Positions 1 through 12,241 are shown, counted from the stretch's first letter. The stretch is DNA of 64,000 nucleotides from Streptomyces pluripotens (GCF_000802245.2 NZ_CP021080.1:4092001-4156000), one strand, 5' to 3'. Notes: generated by a model not told the origin, from the sequence alone. A program made the numbers and translations.

Positions 1-173
1 GTGCCGCCACAGCCGGTGACGCCATGTGTGTTCGCCCGCGCTCCCGATCGTCATGGAGTCACCTACGGGCATGAACCTGAGCATCCGCTCATGATGGACG
101 ATCGGCTGCGCCCGTGGGGTGTGAGGCCCACCACGTCCCGCGAACCCTCCGGGGAAATGGCAGGCTTGGGGAC
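1..173. other. Upstream flank, no gene supported
   Basis: This is the left edge of the window. Open frames run through it, but none has a recognisable protein or a convincing start. It probably holds the promoter and leader of the exported protein that starts at 174. I see no tRNA or clear hairpin. Confidence 0.4.
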
Positions 174-1172
174 ATGCGTCGATCCTTCGCCGTCCTCGCC
201 GGGGTGCTGCTCACCGGGGCCTGCGCGCTGCCCGCCGCCACAGCCACCGCCGCCGACGGCGGAAGCGGCAACGGCAGCGGCGACCAGGGGTTCACCATCA
301 AGGACCCGCGGATCGCCGAGTCCAGCGGGCTTGCCGCCTCCCACCTCCACCCCGGCGTCTACTGGACGCACAACGACAGCGGTGACGGGCCCTACGTCTT
401 CGCGGTGGACAGCCGGACCGGGTCAACGGTCGCCCGGCTCACCCTGCGTGGCATCGGCGCTCCCCGTGACGTCGAGGCCATCTCCATCGGACCGCACAAC
501 GAGATCTACCTGGGCGACATCGGCGACAACCGCGGCGGCACTTGGCCGTATGTGTGGATCTACCGGCTGCCCGAGCCGAAGGTGCTCAAGGATGAGACGG
601 TCACGGCCACGCAGTACGTCGTGAAGTACGCGAACGGGCCGCGTGACGCCGAGTCACTGATCGTCCACCCGAAGACCGGGCGCGTCTACATCATCGACAA
701 GAAGGAGGACGGCGGGCACCTGTACGAGGGCCCGGCCGCCCTCTCCACCTCCGGTACGAACGTCTTCAAGCCCATCGCCGCCGTCGACCTGTGGGCCACC
801 GACGCGGCCTTCTCCCCGGACGGTCGCCAGCTCGCCGTGCGCGGCTACTTCGGCGGGATCTACTACGACTGGAACGGCGGCCGGATCAAGCGGGAGGGAC
901 GACTCGACGTGCCCTTGCAGGGGCAGGGGGAGTCGATCAGTTACTCGGCCGACGGGACCAAGCTGATGTACGGCAGCGAGGGCGCGGACAGTGCCGTACA
1001 GGCGGAGGACGCCCCCGGCGGCCGACCGTCCGTCAAGTCACCGGTCACGAGCGGGACTTCCGCGGCCTCCCAGAACAAGAGCGGCGGCGGGAGCCTCAAG
1101 GTCGGTGTCGTCGTCGTTGCCGTCGGGCTGGCCGCACTCTTCGGGTTGCGGCGGCTGCGGCGCGGGAGCTGA
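174..1172 (+). CDS. Exported beta-propeller-like protein with C-terminal membrane anchor
   Basis: A 332-residue protein. The ATG at 174 places a signal peptide at the N-terminus (MRRS, then a hydrophobic stretch ending near ATATAA, residues 1-30). An upstream in-frame start at 114 would bury that signal. The middle has short blade-like repeats such as FSPDGRQLAV and ISYSADGTKLMYGS, typical of WD40/PD40-type propellers, plus LGDIGDNRGG, seen in secreted Streptomyces proteins of unknown role. Residues about 305-325 form one membrane helix followed by RLRRGS, so the protein is probably held at the outer face of the membrane. No catalytic motif is visible, so the function is unknown. It converges with serC across a shared hairpin. 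Confidence 0.8.
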   Translation: MRRSFAVLAGVLLTGACALPAATATAADGGSGNGSGDQGFTIKDPRIAESSGLAASHLHPGVYWTHNDSGDGPYVFAVDSRTGSTVARLTLRGIGAPRDVEAISIGPHNEIYLGDIGDNRGGTWPYVWIYRLPEPKVLKDETVTATQYVVKYANGPRDAESLIVHPKTGRVYIIDKKEDGGHLYEGPAALSTSGTNVFKPIAAVDLWATDAAFSPDGRQLAVRGYFGGIYYDWNGGRIKREGRLDVPLQGQGESISYSADGTKLMYGSEGADSAVQAEDAPGGRPSVKSPVTSGTSAASQNKSGGGSLKVGVVVVAVGLAALFGLRRLRRGS

Positions 1173-1185
1173 GGGGCGTATGCGA

Positions 1186-1213
1186 AGGGCGCCCGGGGGA
1201 CACCGGGCGCCCT
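1186..1213. terminator. Bidirectional hairpin terminator
   Basis: Arms AGGGCGCCCGG (1186-1196) and CCGGGCGCCCT (1203-1213) are perfectly complementary around a 6-base loop. The hairpin lies between the convergent ends of the exported protein gene and serC. There is no long T tract on either strand, as is usual in Streptomyces. Confidence 0.7.
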
Positions 1214-1226
1214 GGCGGCACGGCGG

Positions 1227-5486
<4,260 letters not shown>

Positions 5487-5796
5487 ACGGGAATACGCCC
5501 GGCTGCCCGTCCCCTGTGCGGTCCAGGACGCACTGAAGGTGCACATGCCCGGACATCGTCCAGTGGGCCGGCCGCTTCCTACCCGCCCGTGCGACCCGCA
5601 CGGAGGTCCTGGCGGCGTGGGCCTCCTGGCTGACGGCAGGGGGCTCGGGGAACTCGCAGGGAGATCGTCCAGCGACCGCTGACACCCGGATGGGGACGTG
5701 CGGCGGCGACGGGGGCACACCGGTGCCTCGCCCAGCAGGAGGCCGTGGGACCTGGCTCATAGGCTGGCAGCGACCAGCCACCCCTAAGGAGTCCGC
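5487..5796. other. Intergenic, no gene supported
   Basis: About 310 bases between the oxidoreductase and the FemAB gene. Open frames here have no recognisable product. A small inverted repeat (GCTGG...CCAGC, near 5763-5778) lies just before the FemAB ribosome binding site AAGGAG. The promoter of the FemAB gene is presumably in the last 60 bases. Confidence 0.35.
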
Positions 5797-6918
5797 ATGA
5801 CCCTTACCCTTCGGCCGATCAGCCGTGCGGAACACCTGGCCTTCGTGGCCTCCCGCCCTTCCGCCAGCCATATGCAGGTGCCGTCCTGGGGAGATGTGAA
5901 ACCCGATTGGCGGGCGGAGAGCCTCGGCTGGTTCGAAGCGGACGGGCGGCTCGCCGGGGTGGGCCTGGTGCTGATGCGGCCCCTGCCCAGGGTGAAGCGC
6001 TATCTGGCCTATCTGCCCGAGGGGCCGGTCATCGACTGGGGTACGCCCGACCTGGAGCGCTGGCTGGAACCGATGCTGGCCCACCTCAAGAGCCGGGGCG
6101 CCTTCTCGGTGAAGATGGGGCCGCCCGTGGTGGCACGCAGATGGAGCCCCGAGGCGGTCAAGGCCGCGATCGCCAACCCCGAAACGCACCGGCTGCGGGA
6201 CGTGCCGGCGACGTCCTACGAGCCGGAGGCCTTCGACCTCGCCGACCGGCTGCGCCGCATGGGCTGGCAGCAGACCGAGCCGGGCGGAGAGGACGGCTTC
6301 GCCGCCGGCCAGCCCAGGTATGTGTGCCAGATCCCTTTCGCAGGGCGGTCGTTGGACGACATCCACCGCGGGCTCAACCAGCAGTGGCGACGCAACATCA
6401 AGAAGGCCGAGAAGGCGGGCGTGAAGGTGGTCCGCGGGGGATACGAAGACCTGTCGGTCTTCTACGGGCTGTACACCGAGACCGCCGAACGGGACCAGTT
6501 CATCCCGCGCCCGCTGCCGTACTTCCAGCGCATGTGGACCGCGCTGAACACCGAACACCCCGACCGCATGCGGCTGTACCTCGCCCACCACGACGGGGAC
6601 GTCCTGGCCGCGGCCACCATGCTGATCGTCGGCGGTCACCTCTGGTACTCCTACGGTGCCTCCACGAGCCGCAAGCGCGAGGTGCAGCCCAACAACGCGA
6701 TGCAGTGGCGGATGATGGCCGATGCCCACGAACTCGGAGCCCACGTCTACGACTTCCGGGGCATCACGGACACCCTGGAGGAGTCCGATCACCTGCTCGG
6801 TCTGCTCCGCTTCAAGGTGGGCGCGGGCGGGGAGGCCGTCGAGTACGTGGGGGAGTGGGACTTCCCGCTGAACCGGCTGCTGCACAAGGCACTGGACGTC
6901 TACATGGCCCGCCGCTGA
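5797..6918 (+). CDS. FemAB/FemX-family aminoacyltransferase (peptidoglycan bridge type)
   Basis: A 373-residue protein starting at ATG 5797 with AAGGAG about 8 bases upstream. It has the paired acetyltransferase-like domains of the FemABX family: SHMQVPSWGD near the N-terminus, QQWRRNIKKAEKAGVKV (about 192-208), TAERDQFIPRPLPYF, and the C-terminal YGASTSRKREVQPNNAMQW and DFRGITD motifs. Family members transfer an amino acid from aminoacyl-tRNA to a lipid-II peptide stem or similar acceptor at the inner face of the membrane. In Streptomyces, FemX adds the bridge glycine to the LL-diaminopimelate stem. Several paralogues usually exist, so this may be FemX or a side-branch enzyme. It has no obvious operon partner; an AT-richer 169-base gap separates it from the small peptide gene. 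Confidence 0.83.
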   Translation: MTLTLRPISRAEHLAFVASRPSASHMQVPSWGDVKPDWRAESLGWFEADGRLAGVGLVLMRPLPRVKRYLAYLPEGPVIDWGTPDLERWLEPMLAHLKSRGAFSVKMGPPVVARRWSPEAVKAAIANPETHRLRDVPATSYEPEAFDLADRLRRMGWQQTEPGGEDGFAAGQPRYVCQIPFAGRSLDDIHRGLNQQWRRNIKKAEKAGVKVVRGGYEDLSVFYGLYTETAERDQFIPRPLPYFQRMWTALNTEHPDRMRLYLAHHDGDVLAAATMLIVGGHLWYSYGASTSRKREVQPNNAMQWRMMADAHELGAHVYDFRGITDTLEESDHLLGLLRFKVGAGGEAVEYVGEWDFPLNRLLHKALDVYMARR

Positions 6919-7087
6919 GGGCGCATTCTCAGCTTCTCAAACCAACACCTAGCCTTTCCAAGGGGATTCACAGCGCTCCTTTGCCATTTTTGCCGTTCGG
7001 GAACTCGGAATGCGTGTAGATTCTTCGGTGTCGGGTTCCGGACGCGGAATTAGACGCCACGAGAAAAGTGCGACATTAGGAGTCGGA
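6919..7087 (+). promoter_or_regulatory. Promoter/leader region of the small peptide gene
   Basis: This stretch is clearly richer in A/T than its neighbours. It contains TTGCC elements (6981-6986 and 6990-6995), a GGAAC box (7000-7004) followed 16 bases later by TTC, and a TAGATT hexamer (7017-7022). None of the spacings makes a convincing vegetative promoter; the GGAAC-N16 arrangement is reminiscent of ECF sigma promoters. AGGAG (7078-7082) is the ribosome binding site for the ATG at 7088. I infer transcription starts in this region. Confidence 0.45.
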
Positions 7088-7213
7088 ATGAGCTTCAAGA
7101 AGCTTGCCCCGCTGCCCCCCAAGCCCCGGGCGAAGCACCTCCCGCCGCCGCCGAAGCCGAGGCCGAAGAAGCACGCACACAAGCCGCTGCACGGTCGGCA
7201 CCACTGCCACTAG
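7088..7213 (+). CDS. 41-residue Pro/Lys/His-rich cationic peptide
   Basis: A short gene with AGGAG five bases before its ATG. Its codons almost all end in G or C, as in genuine Streptomyces genes. The product begins MSFKKLAPLPPKPR, repeats the element as PPPPKPRPKK, and ends in a histidine-rich tail HGRHHCH with the only cysteine next to last. It has no acidic residues and is strongly basic. There is no signal peptide, double-glycine leader or known precursor motif. It sits 90 bases upstream of a fused ABC exporter, separated by a perfect hairpin. Possible roles are a proline-rich antimicrobial-like peptide, a metal-binding peptide (the His/Cys tail) or a peptide precursor. I do not recognise a named family. 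Confidence 0.65.
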   Translation: MSFKKLAPLPPKPRAKHLPPPPKPRPKKHAHKPLHGRHHCH

Positions 7214-7229
7214 TGATCCGGCGCTGAAC

Positions 7230-7265
7230 GGAAAGGGGTCGATGGCGCACCGTCGACCCCTTTCC
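7230..7265 (+). terminator. Perfect 13-bp hairpin between peptide gene and ABC exporter
   Basis: GGAAAGGGGTCGA (7230-7242) and TCGACCCCTTTCC (7253-7265) are exact reverse complements around a 10-base loop, starting 17 bases after the peptide stop codon. It could terminate most transcripts and leave a lower level of exporter mRNA, or stabilise the peptide mRNA. Confidence 0.7.
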
Positions 7266-7303
7266 CCTGTCGTCCAAGAAGGTGATGCAGAAGGGAATTC
7301 GTG

Positions 7304-9418
7304 ATGGGTGAAGAGGGAGAGGAATACGGGTACGACACCCCCAGCATTCCTGCTCGCACCGCATTCCGCCGTTTCTGGCCGCTCACCGGCGGGCTCAGAA
7401 AATGGCTTCTTCTGGCCTGGTCGTGCACGGTGCTCGCCGCGCTCGCCGAGACGGAGGCGGTCCTGCTGTTCGGTGACCTCACCGACCATGCCTTGCAGGG
7501 CTCGCCCACCGCGTTCTGGAGCCCGGCCGCGAAGTGGCTGGGTATCGCCGTGGCCGGTGCGCTCGTCGCCTACGTGGGCAACTCCCTTGCCGCCTGGGCG
7601 ACCGAACGATTCGTGATGAGGCTGCGCGCGCACGTGTTCGACCACGTCCAGCAGATGCCCCCGCACTTCTTTCAGCGCCACCGCCAGGGCGATCTGCTCT
7701 CCCGACTGACCAGCGACGTCGAGGCGATCGAGACGATGGTGGTGTCCGGGCTGCTCGGTGCCGCCTCGGCGGCCTTTTCCGCCCTCTTCTACGCGGTCGC
7801 CGCGTTCTGGATCCGCTGGGACCTGGCCGCCGCCACCTTCGTCCTCGCCCCCCTGTTCTGGCTGGCCGCCCGCCGCTTCTCCAGCTCCGTCAAGGACGTC
7901 TCCCGCGAGGGGCGGGTCGCTGACGGAGCGATCACCTCCGTGGTGGAGGAGTCGCTCGGCAACATCGTTCTCACCCAGGCCTACGACCGCCGGGGCGCGG
8001 AGCGACGCCGGCTGCAGGAGGAAGCGAACGCTTGGTTGCGCGCATCCGTTCGCTCCGCCCGTCTGAACGAGGCCTACGAGCAGCTCGTCCAGGTCATCGA
8101 GACGGTCTGTGTGCTCGCCGTGATCGGCATCGGCGCCTGGGAGATCTCCACCGGCCGGATGACGCTCGGCCAGCTCCTCGCCTTCGCCGCCTTCCTCGGC
8201 TACCTCTACCCGCCCGTGCGTGGTCTCGCCCAGCTGGGTCTCACGGTCACCGCGGCCACCGCCGGCGCAGAGCGGCTCATCGAGATCCTGGACGTCAGGC
8301 CCTCGGTCACCGACCCCCGCCGGGCCACGGAGACCGGACGCCCGGACGGCACGGTGCAGGTGCGGGACGTCTCCTTCCGCTACCCGGGTGCCGCCGGGGC
8401 TGCTCTCGAAGGGCTGTCCTTCACCGCCAGGCCCGGCGAACTGGTGATCATCACCGGCCCGAGCGGCGCGGGCAAGTCCACGGTCTCCAAGCTGCTGCTC
8501 CGCTTCTACGACCCGGATGCGGGTGACATCCTCCTGGACGGTGTACCGCTGAGGGACTTCCCGCTGGCCCGGCTGCGCGAGTACGTCACCCTGCTGCCAC
8601 AGGAGACCCTGGTGCTGCACGACACGATCCGCGCCAACATCGCCTGCGGTCGGCCCGGGGCAAGCGACCAGGCCGTCGAGGAAGCCGCGAAGGCCGCCGA
8701 CGCGCACGACTTCATCCTCCGGCTCCCCCACGGCTACGACACTGCGATCGCCCCCGGCTCGGCCCGTCTGTCCGGCGGTCAACTCCAGCGGCTCGCCATC
8801 GCCCGCGCCATTCTGAGGGACGCCCCCGTCCTGGTCCTGGACGAGCCCACGACCGGCCTGGACGCGATGGCTGCCCGCCGGGTAGTCAGGCCACTGCGGC
8901 GGCTGATGGCCGGCCGCGCGACGATCATGATCACTCATGACCTCAACCTCGCCCCCGACGCCGACCGCATCATCGTCGTCGACCGGGGCCGCATCGTGGA
9001 GACCGGTCGTCACGAGGAGCTCCTCGCCCGGGGCGGGGCGTATGCGCGGTTGCACCGCTCACAGAACAATGCGGTGATGGACACGGGCGAGTTGCGCATG
9101 CCGCTGTGGGAGGAGGTGCGGGCGCGCGAGCACACGCCGGGAAGCCGACACCCAGACGGTCAGCCCGCCCAGCCTGCCCAACCCACCTGGTCCGCTCCGG
9201 GACCCCGGCCCGTCTGCCGGTCCGAGACCGCTTCCCCGCCTGAGGCCGCCCCTTGGCCCGACGCCGCCTCCTGGCCCGAGGCTGCCACTTGGCCCCGGCC
9301 CCGTCCCGCTTTCCAGCCCCGTCCCGAGCTCGCATCCGAGGCCCACCACCGCGTCCCGACGACCCTGCCCGACGGCCGGCCGCTGTTCCGCGACGAAGAT
9401 CCCCGGGGTGGCGGCTGA
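7304..9418 (+). CDS. ABC exporter, fused membrane and ATPase domains
   Basis: A 704-residue half-transporter that would work as a homodimer. ATG 7304 lies 7 bases after AAGGG; a GTG three bases upstream is possible. Residues about 30-330 form six membrane helices of the ABC exporter type-1 fold. The ATPase domain has Walker A (GPSGAGKST, about 385), signature LSGGQLQRLAIARA (about 489), Walker B VLVLDEPTT (about 508) and the switch histidine ITHD. After the ATPase comes an unusual 110-residue Ala/Pro/Trp-rich tail with degenerate repeats such as WPDAASWPEAATWP, likely disordered. The family exports lipids, drugs or peptides. Placement just after the peptide gene suggests, but does not prove, that the peptide is the substrate. 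Confidence 0.88.
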   Translation: MGEEGEEYGYDTPSIPARTAFRRFWPLTGGLRKWLLLAWSCTVLAALAETEAVLLFGDLTDHALQGSPTAFWSPAAKWLGIAVAGALVAYVGNSLAAWATERFVMRLRAHVFDHVQQMPPHFFQRHRQGDLLSRLTSDVEAIETMVVSGLLGAASAAFSALFYAVAAFWIRWDLAAATFVLAPLFWLAARRFSSSVKDVSREGRVADGAITSVVEESLGNIVLTQAYDRRGAERRRLQEEANAWLRASVRSARLNEAYEQLVQVIETVCVLAVIGIGAWEISTGRMTLGQLLAFAAFLGYLYPPVRGLAQLGLTVTAATAGAERLIEILDVRPSVTDPRRATETGRPDGTVQVRDVSFRYPGAAGAALEGLSFTARPGELVIITGPSGAGKSTVSKLLLRFYDPDAGDILLDGVPLRDFPLARLREYVTLLPQETLVLHDTIRANIACGRPGASDQAVEEAAKAADAHDFILRLPHGYDTAIAPGSARLSGGQLQRLAIARAILRDAPVLVLDEPTTGLDAMAARRVVRPLRRLMAGRATIMITHDLNLAPDADRIIVVDRGRIVETGRHEELLARGGAYARLHRSQNNAVMDTGELRMPLWEEVRAREHTPGSRHPDGQPAQPAQPTWSAPGPRPVCRSETASPPEAAPWPDAASWPEAATWPRPRPAFQPRPELASEAHHRVPTTLPDGRPLFRDEDPRGGG

Positions 9419-9473
9419 GCGAGATGCGTCTCACCATCCAGGACAGTGCCGTAAAGCAGTGACACTCCTGTTG

Positions 9474-9493
9474 AAGTCTATTACTGTGGACTT
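9474..9493. promoter_or_regulatory. Inverted repeat upstream of the DMT exporter gene
   Basis: AAGTC (9474-9478) and GACTT (9489-9493) flank a 10-base spacer in an AT-rich 86-base gap. TTGAAG (9471-9476) could be a -35 element with GCAGTA (9495-9500) as a weak -10. If so, transcription starts near 9508 and the GTG at 9556 becomes the better start of the downstream gene. Confidence 0.35.
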
Positions 9494-9504
9494 GGCAGTA
9501 CATC

Positions 9505-10506
9505 ATGATGAACAAGATCCTTGCCGAGTCAGCCCCAGGACCTCCAGGACCGCCCGTGAGCACCGCCAGCAGCACGTCCGACGCCAGCGCCACCACCCCT
9601 AAGTCCGTAGCCCCGAGACCGCCGGGTGCCCCCAGTCGCCTCGGCTCGCTGGGGCCCGTTGGACTGGTGCTGGCCGGCGGTATTTCCGTGCAGTTCGGTG
9701 GCGCCCTCGCGGTGACCCTGATGCCGCGGGCCGGTGCGCTCGGAGTCGTGACGCTGCGTCTGCTCGCGGCGGCCGTCGTGCTCGTCCTCGTCTGCCGTCC
9801 GCGGCTACGCGGCCACTCGCGCGCCGACTGGAGCACGGTGATCGTGTTCGGCGTCGCCATGGGGGCCATGAACGGCCTCTTCTACGAGGCGGTGGCCCGA
9901 ATCCCCCTGGGGCCCGCCGTCACCCTTGAAGTGCTCGGTCCGCTGACCCTGTCCGTCCTGGCCTCCCGTCGTGCGGTCAACGCGCTCTGGGCGGGTCTGG
10001 CTCTCGCGGGTGTCTTCCTGCTGGGCGGGGGAGGCTTCAGCGGCCTTGACCCCATAGGCGTCGCCTTTGCCCTGGGTGCCGGCTCCATGTGGGCGGCATA
10101 CATCATCTTCAGTGCGCGCACCGGGCGTCGCTTCCCGCAGGCGGACGGCTTGGCGCTGGCCATGGCCGTGGCGGCACTGTTGTTCCTCCCGCTGGGCATC
10201 GCCGAGGCTGGTGCCCGCCTGCTGAATCCCACCACCGTCGCCCTTGGGGCGGCGGTGGCCCTGCTCTCCTCGGTGCTGCCCTACACCCTCGAACTCCTCG
10301 CCCTGCGCCGCCTGCCCGCCTCCACCTTCGCCGTCCTCATGAGCTTGGAACCGGCCATCGCGGCGACGGCCGGCTTCCTGGTCCTCGGTCAGTCCCTGTC
10401 CGCCGCGGAAGCCGCCGCGATCGGGCTCGTCATCGCGGCGAGTATCGGCGCCGTGCGGACTCAGGTGGGGCGGGGGAAGCCGCGGCCCCTTCCGGACGAG
10501 CGGTAG
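9505..10506 (+). CDS. EamA/DMT-superfamily exporter (RhtA-like)
   Basis: Up to 333 residues with ten predicted membrane helices in two EamA repeats, the fold of amino-acid and metabolite exporters such as RhtA (threonine/homoserine). Recognisable segments are the first-helix region GPVGLVLAGGISVQFGGALA, VTLEVLGPLTL in the first repeat, and SSVLPYTLELLALRRLP with VLMSLEPAIAATAGF in the second. The start is uncertain: ATG 9505 has no clear ribosome binding site, and GTG 9556 (316 residues) removes a low-complexity leader. Substrate cannot be read from the sequence. It is monocistronic. Confidence 0.85.
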   Translation: MMNKILAESAPGPPGPPVSTASSTSDASATTPKSVAPRPPGAPSRLGSLGPVGLVLAGGISVQFGGALAVTLMPRAGALGVVTLRLLAAAVVLVLVCRPRLRGHSRADWSTVIVFGVAMGAMNGLFYEAVARIPLGPAVTLEVLGPLTLSVLASRRAVNALWAGLALAGVFLLGGGGFSGLDPIGVAFALGAGSMWAAYIIFSARTGRRFPQADGLALAMAVAALLFLPLGIAEAGARLLNPTTVALGAAVALLSSVLPYTLELLALRRLPASTFAVLMSLEPAIAATAGFLVLGQSLSAAEAAAIGLVIAASIGAVRTQVGRGKPRPLPDER

Positions 10507-10616
10507 GAGCCGGCCGGCGGTCCAGGTGCGGGAACCGGAGGCACGCGACGCCGTCGTCCAGTTCCAGGCCGAGGGTCACGAGGGCGAGGAGTGAGCGCGA
10601 AGGTGCTGCTCGACGG

Positions 10617-10775
10617 TCACGCAGTGCCCTCGATCTCGGCCCGCAGCTGGGCGGCGGAGGCGCGGGCCCCCTCCGCCTGGACTGCCGCTTTGGGGACGTT
10701 GCCGGCGTTGACCCAGCTGAGTCAGGTCGCGACCTGCTCGACCTCCTTGGTGGACAGGATCTGGTGGCCAATCGA
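10617..10775 (-). pseudogene. Possible decayed coding remnant
   Basis: On the minus strand one frame reads GHQILSTKEVEQVAT, a stop (10722-10724), then WVNAGNVPKAAVQ and AAQLRAEIEGTA before a second stop at 10617. It has normal protein-like composition, but there is no start codon or upstream continuation. It may be the tail of a gene lost by deletion. I do not recognise the family. The rest of 10507-10853 shows no supported gene. Confidence 0.25.
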
Positions 10776-10853
10776 CCGGTGCCGGTGCGCGCTGCACCGA
10801 GGCGAACGAACCCGCTCGGGTGGGCCACGCCCTTCGGCATGGGGCGGCGGGTG

Positions 10854-11180
10854 TTACTTCGCGGCAGCGCCGGGTTCCCCGCTGATGGATTCCTGGTAGG
10901 CGTCCGCATAGGTGGGAGAGTCCTTGACCAGGCCGTCGCAGAACGCGGCGACGTCGGTGCCGATGAGTTCCAAGACTCCCTTGTCCGCGGCCACGCCCTC
11001 TTCGAAGAAGTCGACGATCCCGGGGAGCAGGGGCCCGTCAGGCAGGCTGATCGGGCCGACCTTGAACAGGTACTTCTGCATCTCCTTGTAGACGATTTGG
11101 TAGTCCGGCGGGAGAGCCCTGACCCGAGCCACGTGTGCCCGCCACTGTTTCTTGCCCTCGATGATGTCTTGGATGCTCAC
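10854..11180 (-). CDS. DUF1048-family protein (downstream copy)
   Basis: A 108-residue soluble helical protein (MSIQDIIEGKKQWRAHVAR at the start, then LPPDYQIVYKEMQKYLFKVG, FFEEGVAADKGVLELIG, DVAAFCDGL). This is the DUF1048 pattern of small proteins almost always encoded next to PadR regulators. The biochemical role is unknown; a proposed one is modulation of or response to the PadR-controlled system. It is the last gene of a three-gene operon, starting 1 base after the stop of the previous gene. It resembles the neighbouring gene, so the pair probably arose by duplication. Confidence 0.8.
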   Translation of the reverse strand: MSIQDIIEGKKQWRAHVARVRALPPDYQIVYKEMQKYLFKVGPISLPDGPLLPGIVDFFEEGVAADKGVLELIGTDVAAFCDGLVKDSPTYADAYQESISGEPGAAAK

Positions 11181-11181
11181 G

Positions 11182-11538
11182 TCAGCCTCCCAGCCGGCTC
11201 AATTTCCTTGCGACGTTCCTGTTCAACTGCTGGCGCCACCGGTCGCGATGGGTTCGAGCCCCTTCTCCACCGACCAACGCCGTGCAAAAGCCCCGGATGT
11301 CGTCGCCGAGCACCTCGTGGACGCTCTGCCCGTCCGTCGCTGCTTCTTCGAGCAGCCCCAGGGCGGCGTCGAGGAGCGGTGTCAAGTTGCGGCCGGTGAA
11401 GTCCGCATGGGGGGAGAAGTGGCCCTTGATCTGTCCCCATGCCGCCCGGTAGTCGTCTGGCAGGGCCTCGGCCCTGGCTTCGAAGGCCTTCCAATCCCGG
11501 GTGAGATCACTGCCCGTGACGGTTTCCCAGAAGTTCAT
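11182..11538 (-). CDS. DUF1048-family protein (upstream copy)
   Basis: A 118-residue protein starting MNFWETVTGSDLTRDWKAFE, with the DUF1048 elements LPDDYRAAWGQIKGHF, LGLLEEAATDGQSVHEVLGDD and DIRGFCTALV. The ATG at 11538 overlaps the padR stop codon by four bases (ATGA), indicating translational coupling; longer upstream extensions would run inside padR. It is paired with the shorter DUF1048 gene just downstream. Function is unknown beyond the link to PadR. Confidence 0.82.
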   Translation of the reverse strand: MNFWETVTGSDLTRDWKAFEARAEALPDDYRAAWGQIKGHFSPHADFTGRNLTPLLDAALGLLEEAATDGQSVHEVLGDDIRGFCTALVGGEGARTHRDRWRQQLNRNVARKLSRLGG

Positions 11539-11861
11539 CTCCCGCCCTCCTTGAGCCTGTCGATACGTGAGGAGACGTACTGCCATTTCGCCCAGAACTT
11601 CGCCAGTTCCTCGCGTCCGGCGTCGTTGAGCGCATAGAACTTGCGCGGTGGACCGACCCCGGATGGTCGTTTGGTCACCTGGACGAGTCCGTTCCTCTCC
11701 AGTCGCAGCAAGATCGTGTACACCGTCCCCTCGATGACGTCGGTGAAGCCGAGCTCGTTCAGCTGACGGGTGATGGCGTACCCGTAGGTTTCCTCGCTGC
11801 CGATGATTTCGAGTACGCACCCTTCGAGCGTGCCCTTCAACATCTCCGTCAGGTCGTCCAT
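11535..11861 (-). CDS. PadR-family transcriptional regulator
   Basis: A 108-residue winged-helix regulator: MLKGTLEGCVLEIIG, TYGYAITRQLNELGF, VIEGTVYTILLRLERNGLV and RKFYALNDAGREEL are the standard PadR helix-turn-helix and wing signatures. PadR proteins usually repress their own operon and release DNA when a small ligand or stress signal binds. It is the first gene of the padR-DUF1048-DUF1048 operon, and a palindrome typical of PadR sites lies 24 bases upstream, so autoregulation is likely. No membrane target gene is in the operon. Confidence 0.9.
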   Translation of the reverse strand: MDDLTEMLKGTLEGCVLEIIGSEETYGYAITRQLNELGFTDVIEGTVYTILLRLERNGLVQVTKRPSGVGPPRKFYALNDAGREELAKFWAKWQYVSSRIDRLKEGGR

Positions 11862-11884
11862 CGCGGGTGCTCCTCAGCCCTGTC

Positions 11885-11920
11885 GGTACTACGTGCTAAC
11901 GAGTACCACTATACGGTACC
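11885..11920 (-). promoter_or_regulatory. PadR operon promoter and palindromic operator
   Basis: GGTACT (11885-11890) and AGTACC (11902-11907) form an inverted repeat with an 11-base spacer, followed by a further GGTACC (11915-11920). On the minus strand a TATAGT -10 (11913-11908) lies between them, so a bound repressor would cover the promoter. The -35 is poor. Confidence 0.6.
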
Positions 11921-12241
11921 ACCGAGTAGCGGGGTGGCGGCATCTCTGGTGGGTGCAAACTCGGGGCGGGTCGGCGAGGGCCCGAGTTCCGCAGTAGTGG
12001 CTACTCGTCGGCCCGGATCGGTCGTCGGTGAGGGCTCATGCGTCAATGCGACCACGCCCGATCCCGCCCGCTGTGAGTGCGCGAACCGCGACAGCGCCTT
12101 CGGTCAGCGATCAGGCCCCCCTGTCCTCTGCCGCTGCCGCTGTCCTGGGGCGGGTCGCAGTCGCCTGGCGCGGTCTTCTCAGTGAGAGCGCCCGGGGTCC
12201 TGTGTGCGTACCGGGATTGGAACTGCACGGCCAAATTCATG
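11921..12241. other. Intergenic, no gene supported
   Basis: Together with the flanking sites this makes a 424-base gap between padR and the acyl-CoA operon. Frames here read as arginine- and proline-rich shadow sequence. Nothing else is recognisable. Confidence 0.35.

Noticed and set aside
5797..7213. FemAB gene and small peptide as one modification system
   Set aside because: The 169-base AT-rich gap looks like a separate promoter, and the FemAB protein resembles cell-wall enzymes. Linking them would be speculation.
7210..9055. Long minus-strand frames antisense to the ABC exporter
   Set aside because: They mirror the codon bias of the exporter on the opposite strand and have no ribosome binding site or known motif.
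10430..10909. Minus-strand frame of 159 codons after the DMT exporter
   Set aside because: Its sequence is Arg/Pro/Ser-rich with no fold or start signal; it overlaps the DMT gene end in the antisense sense.
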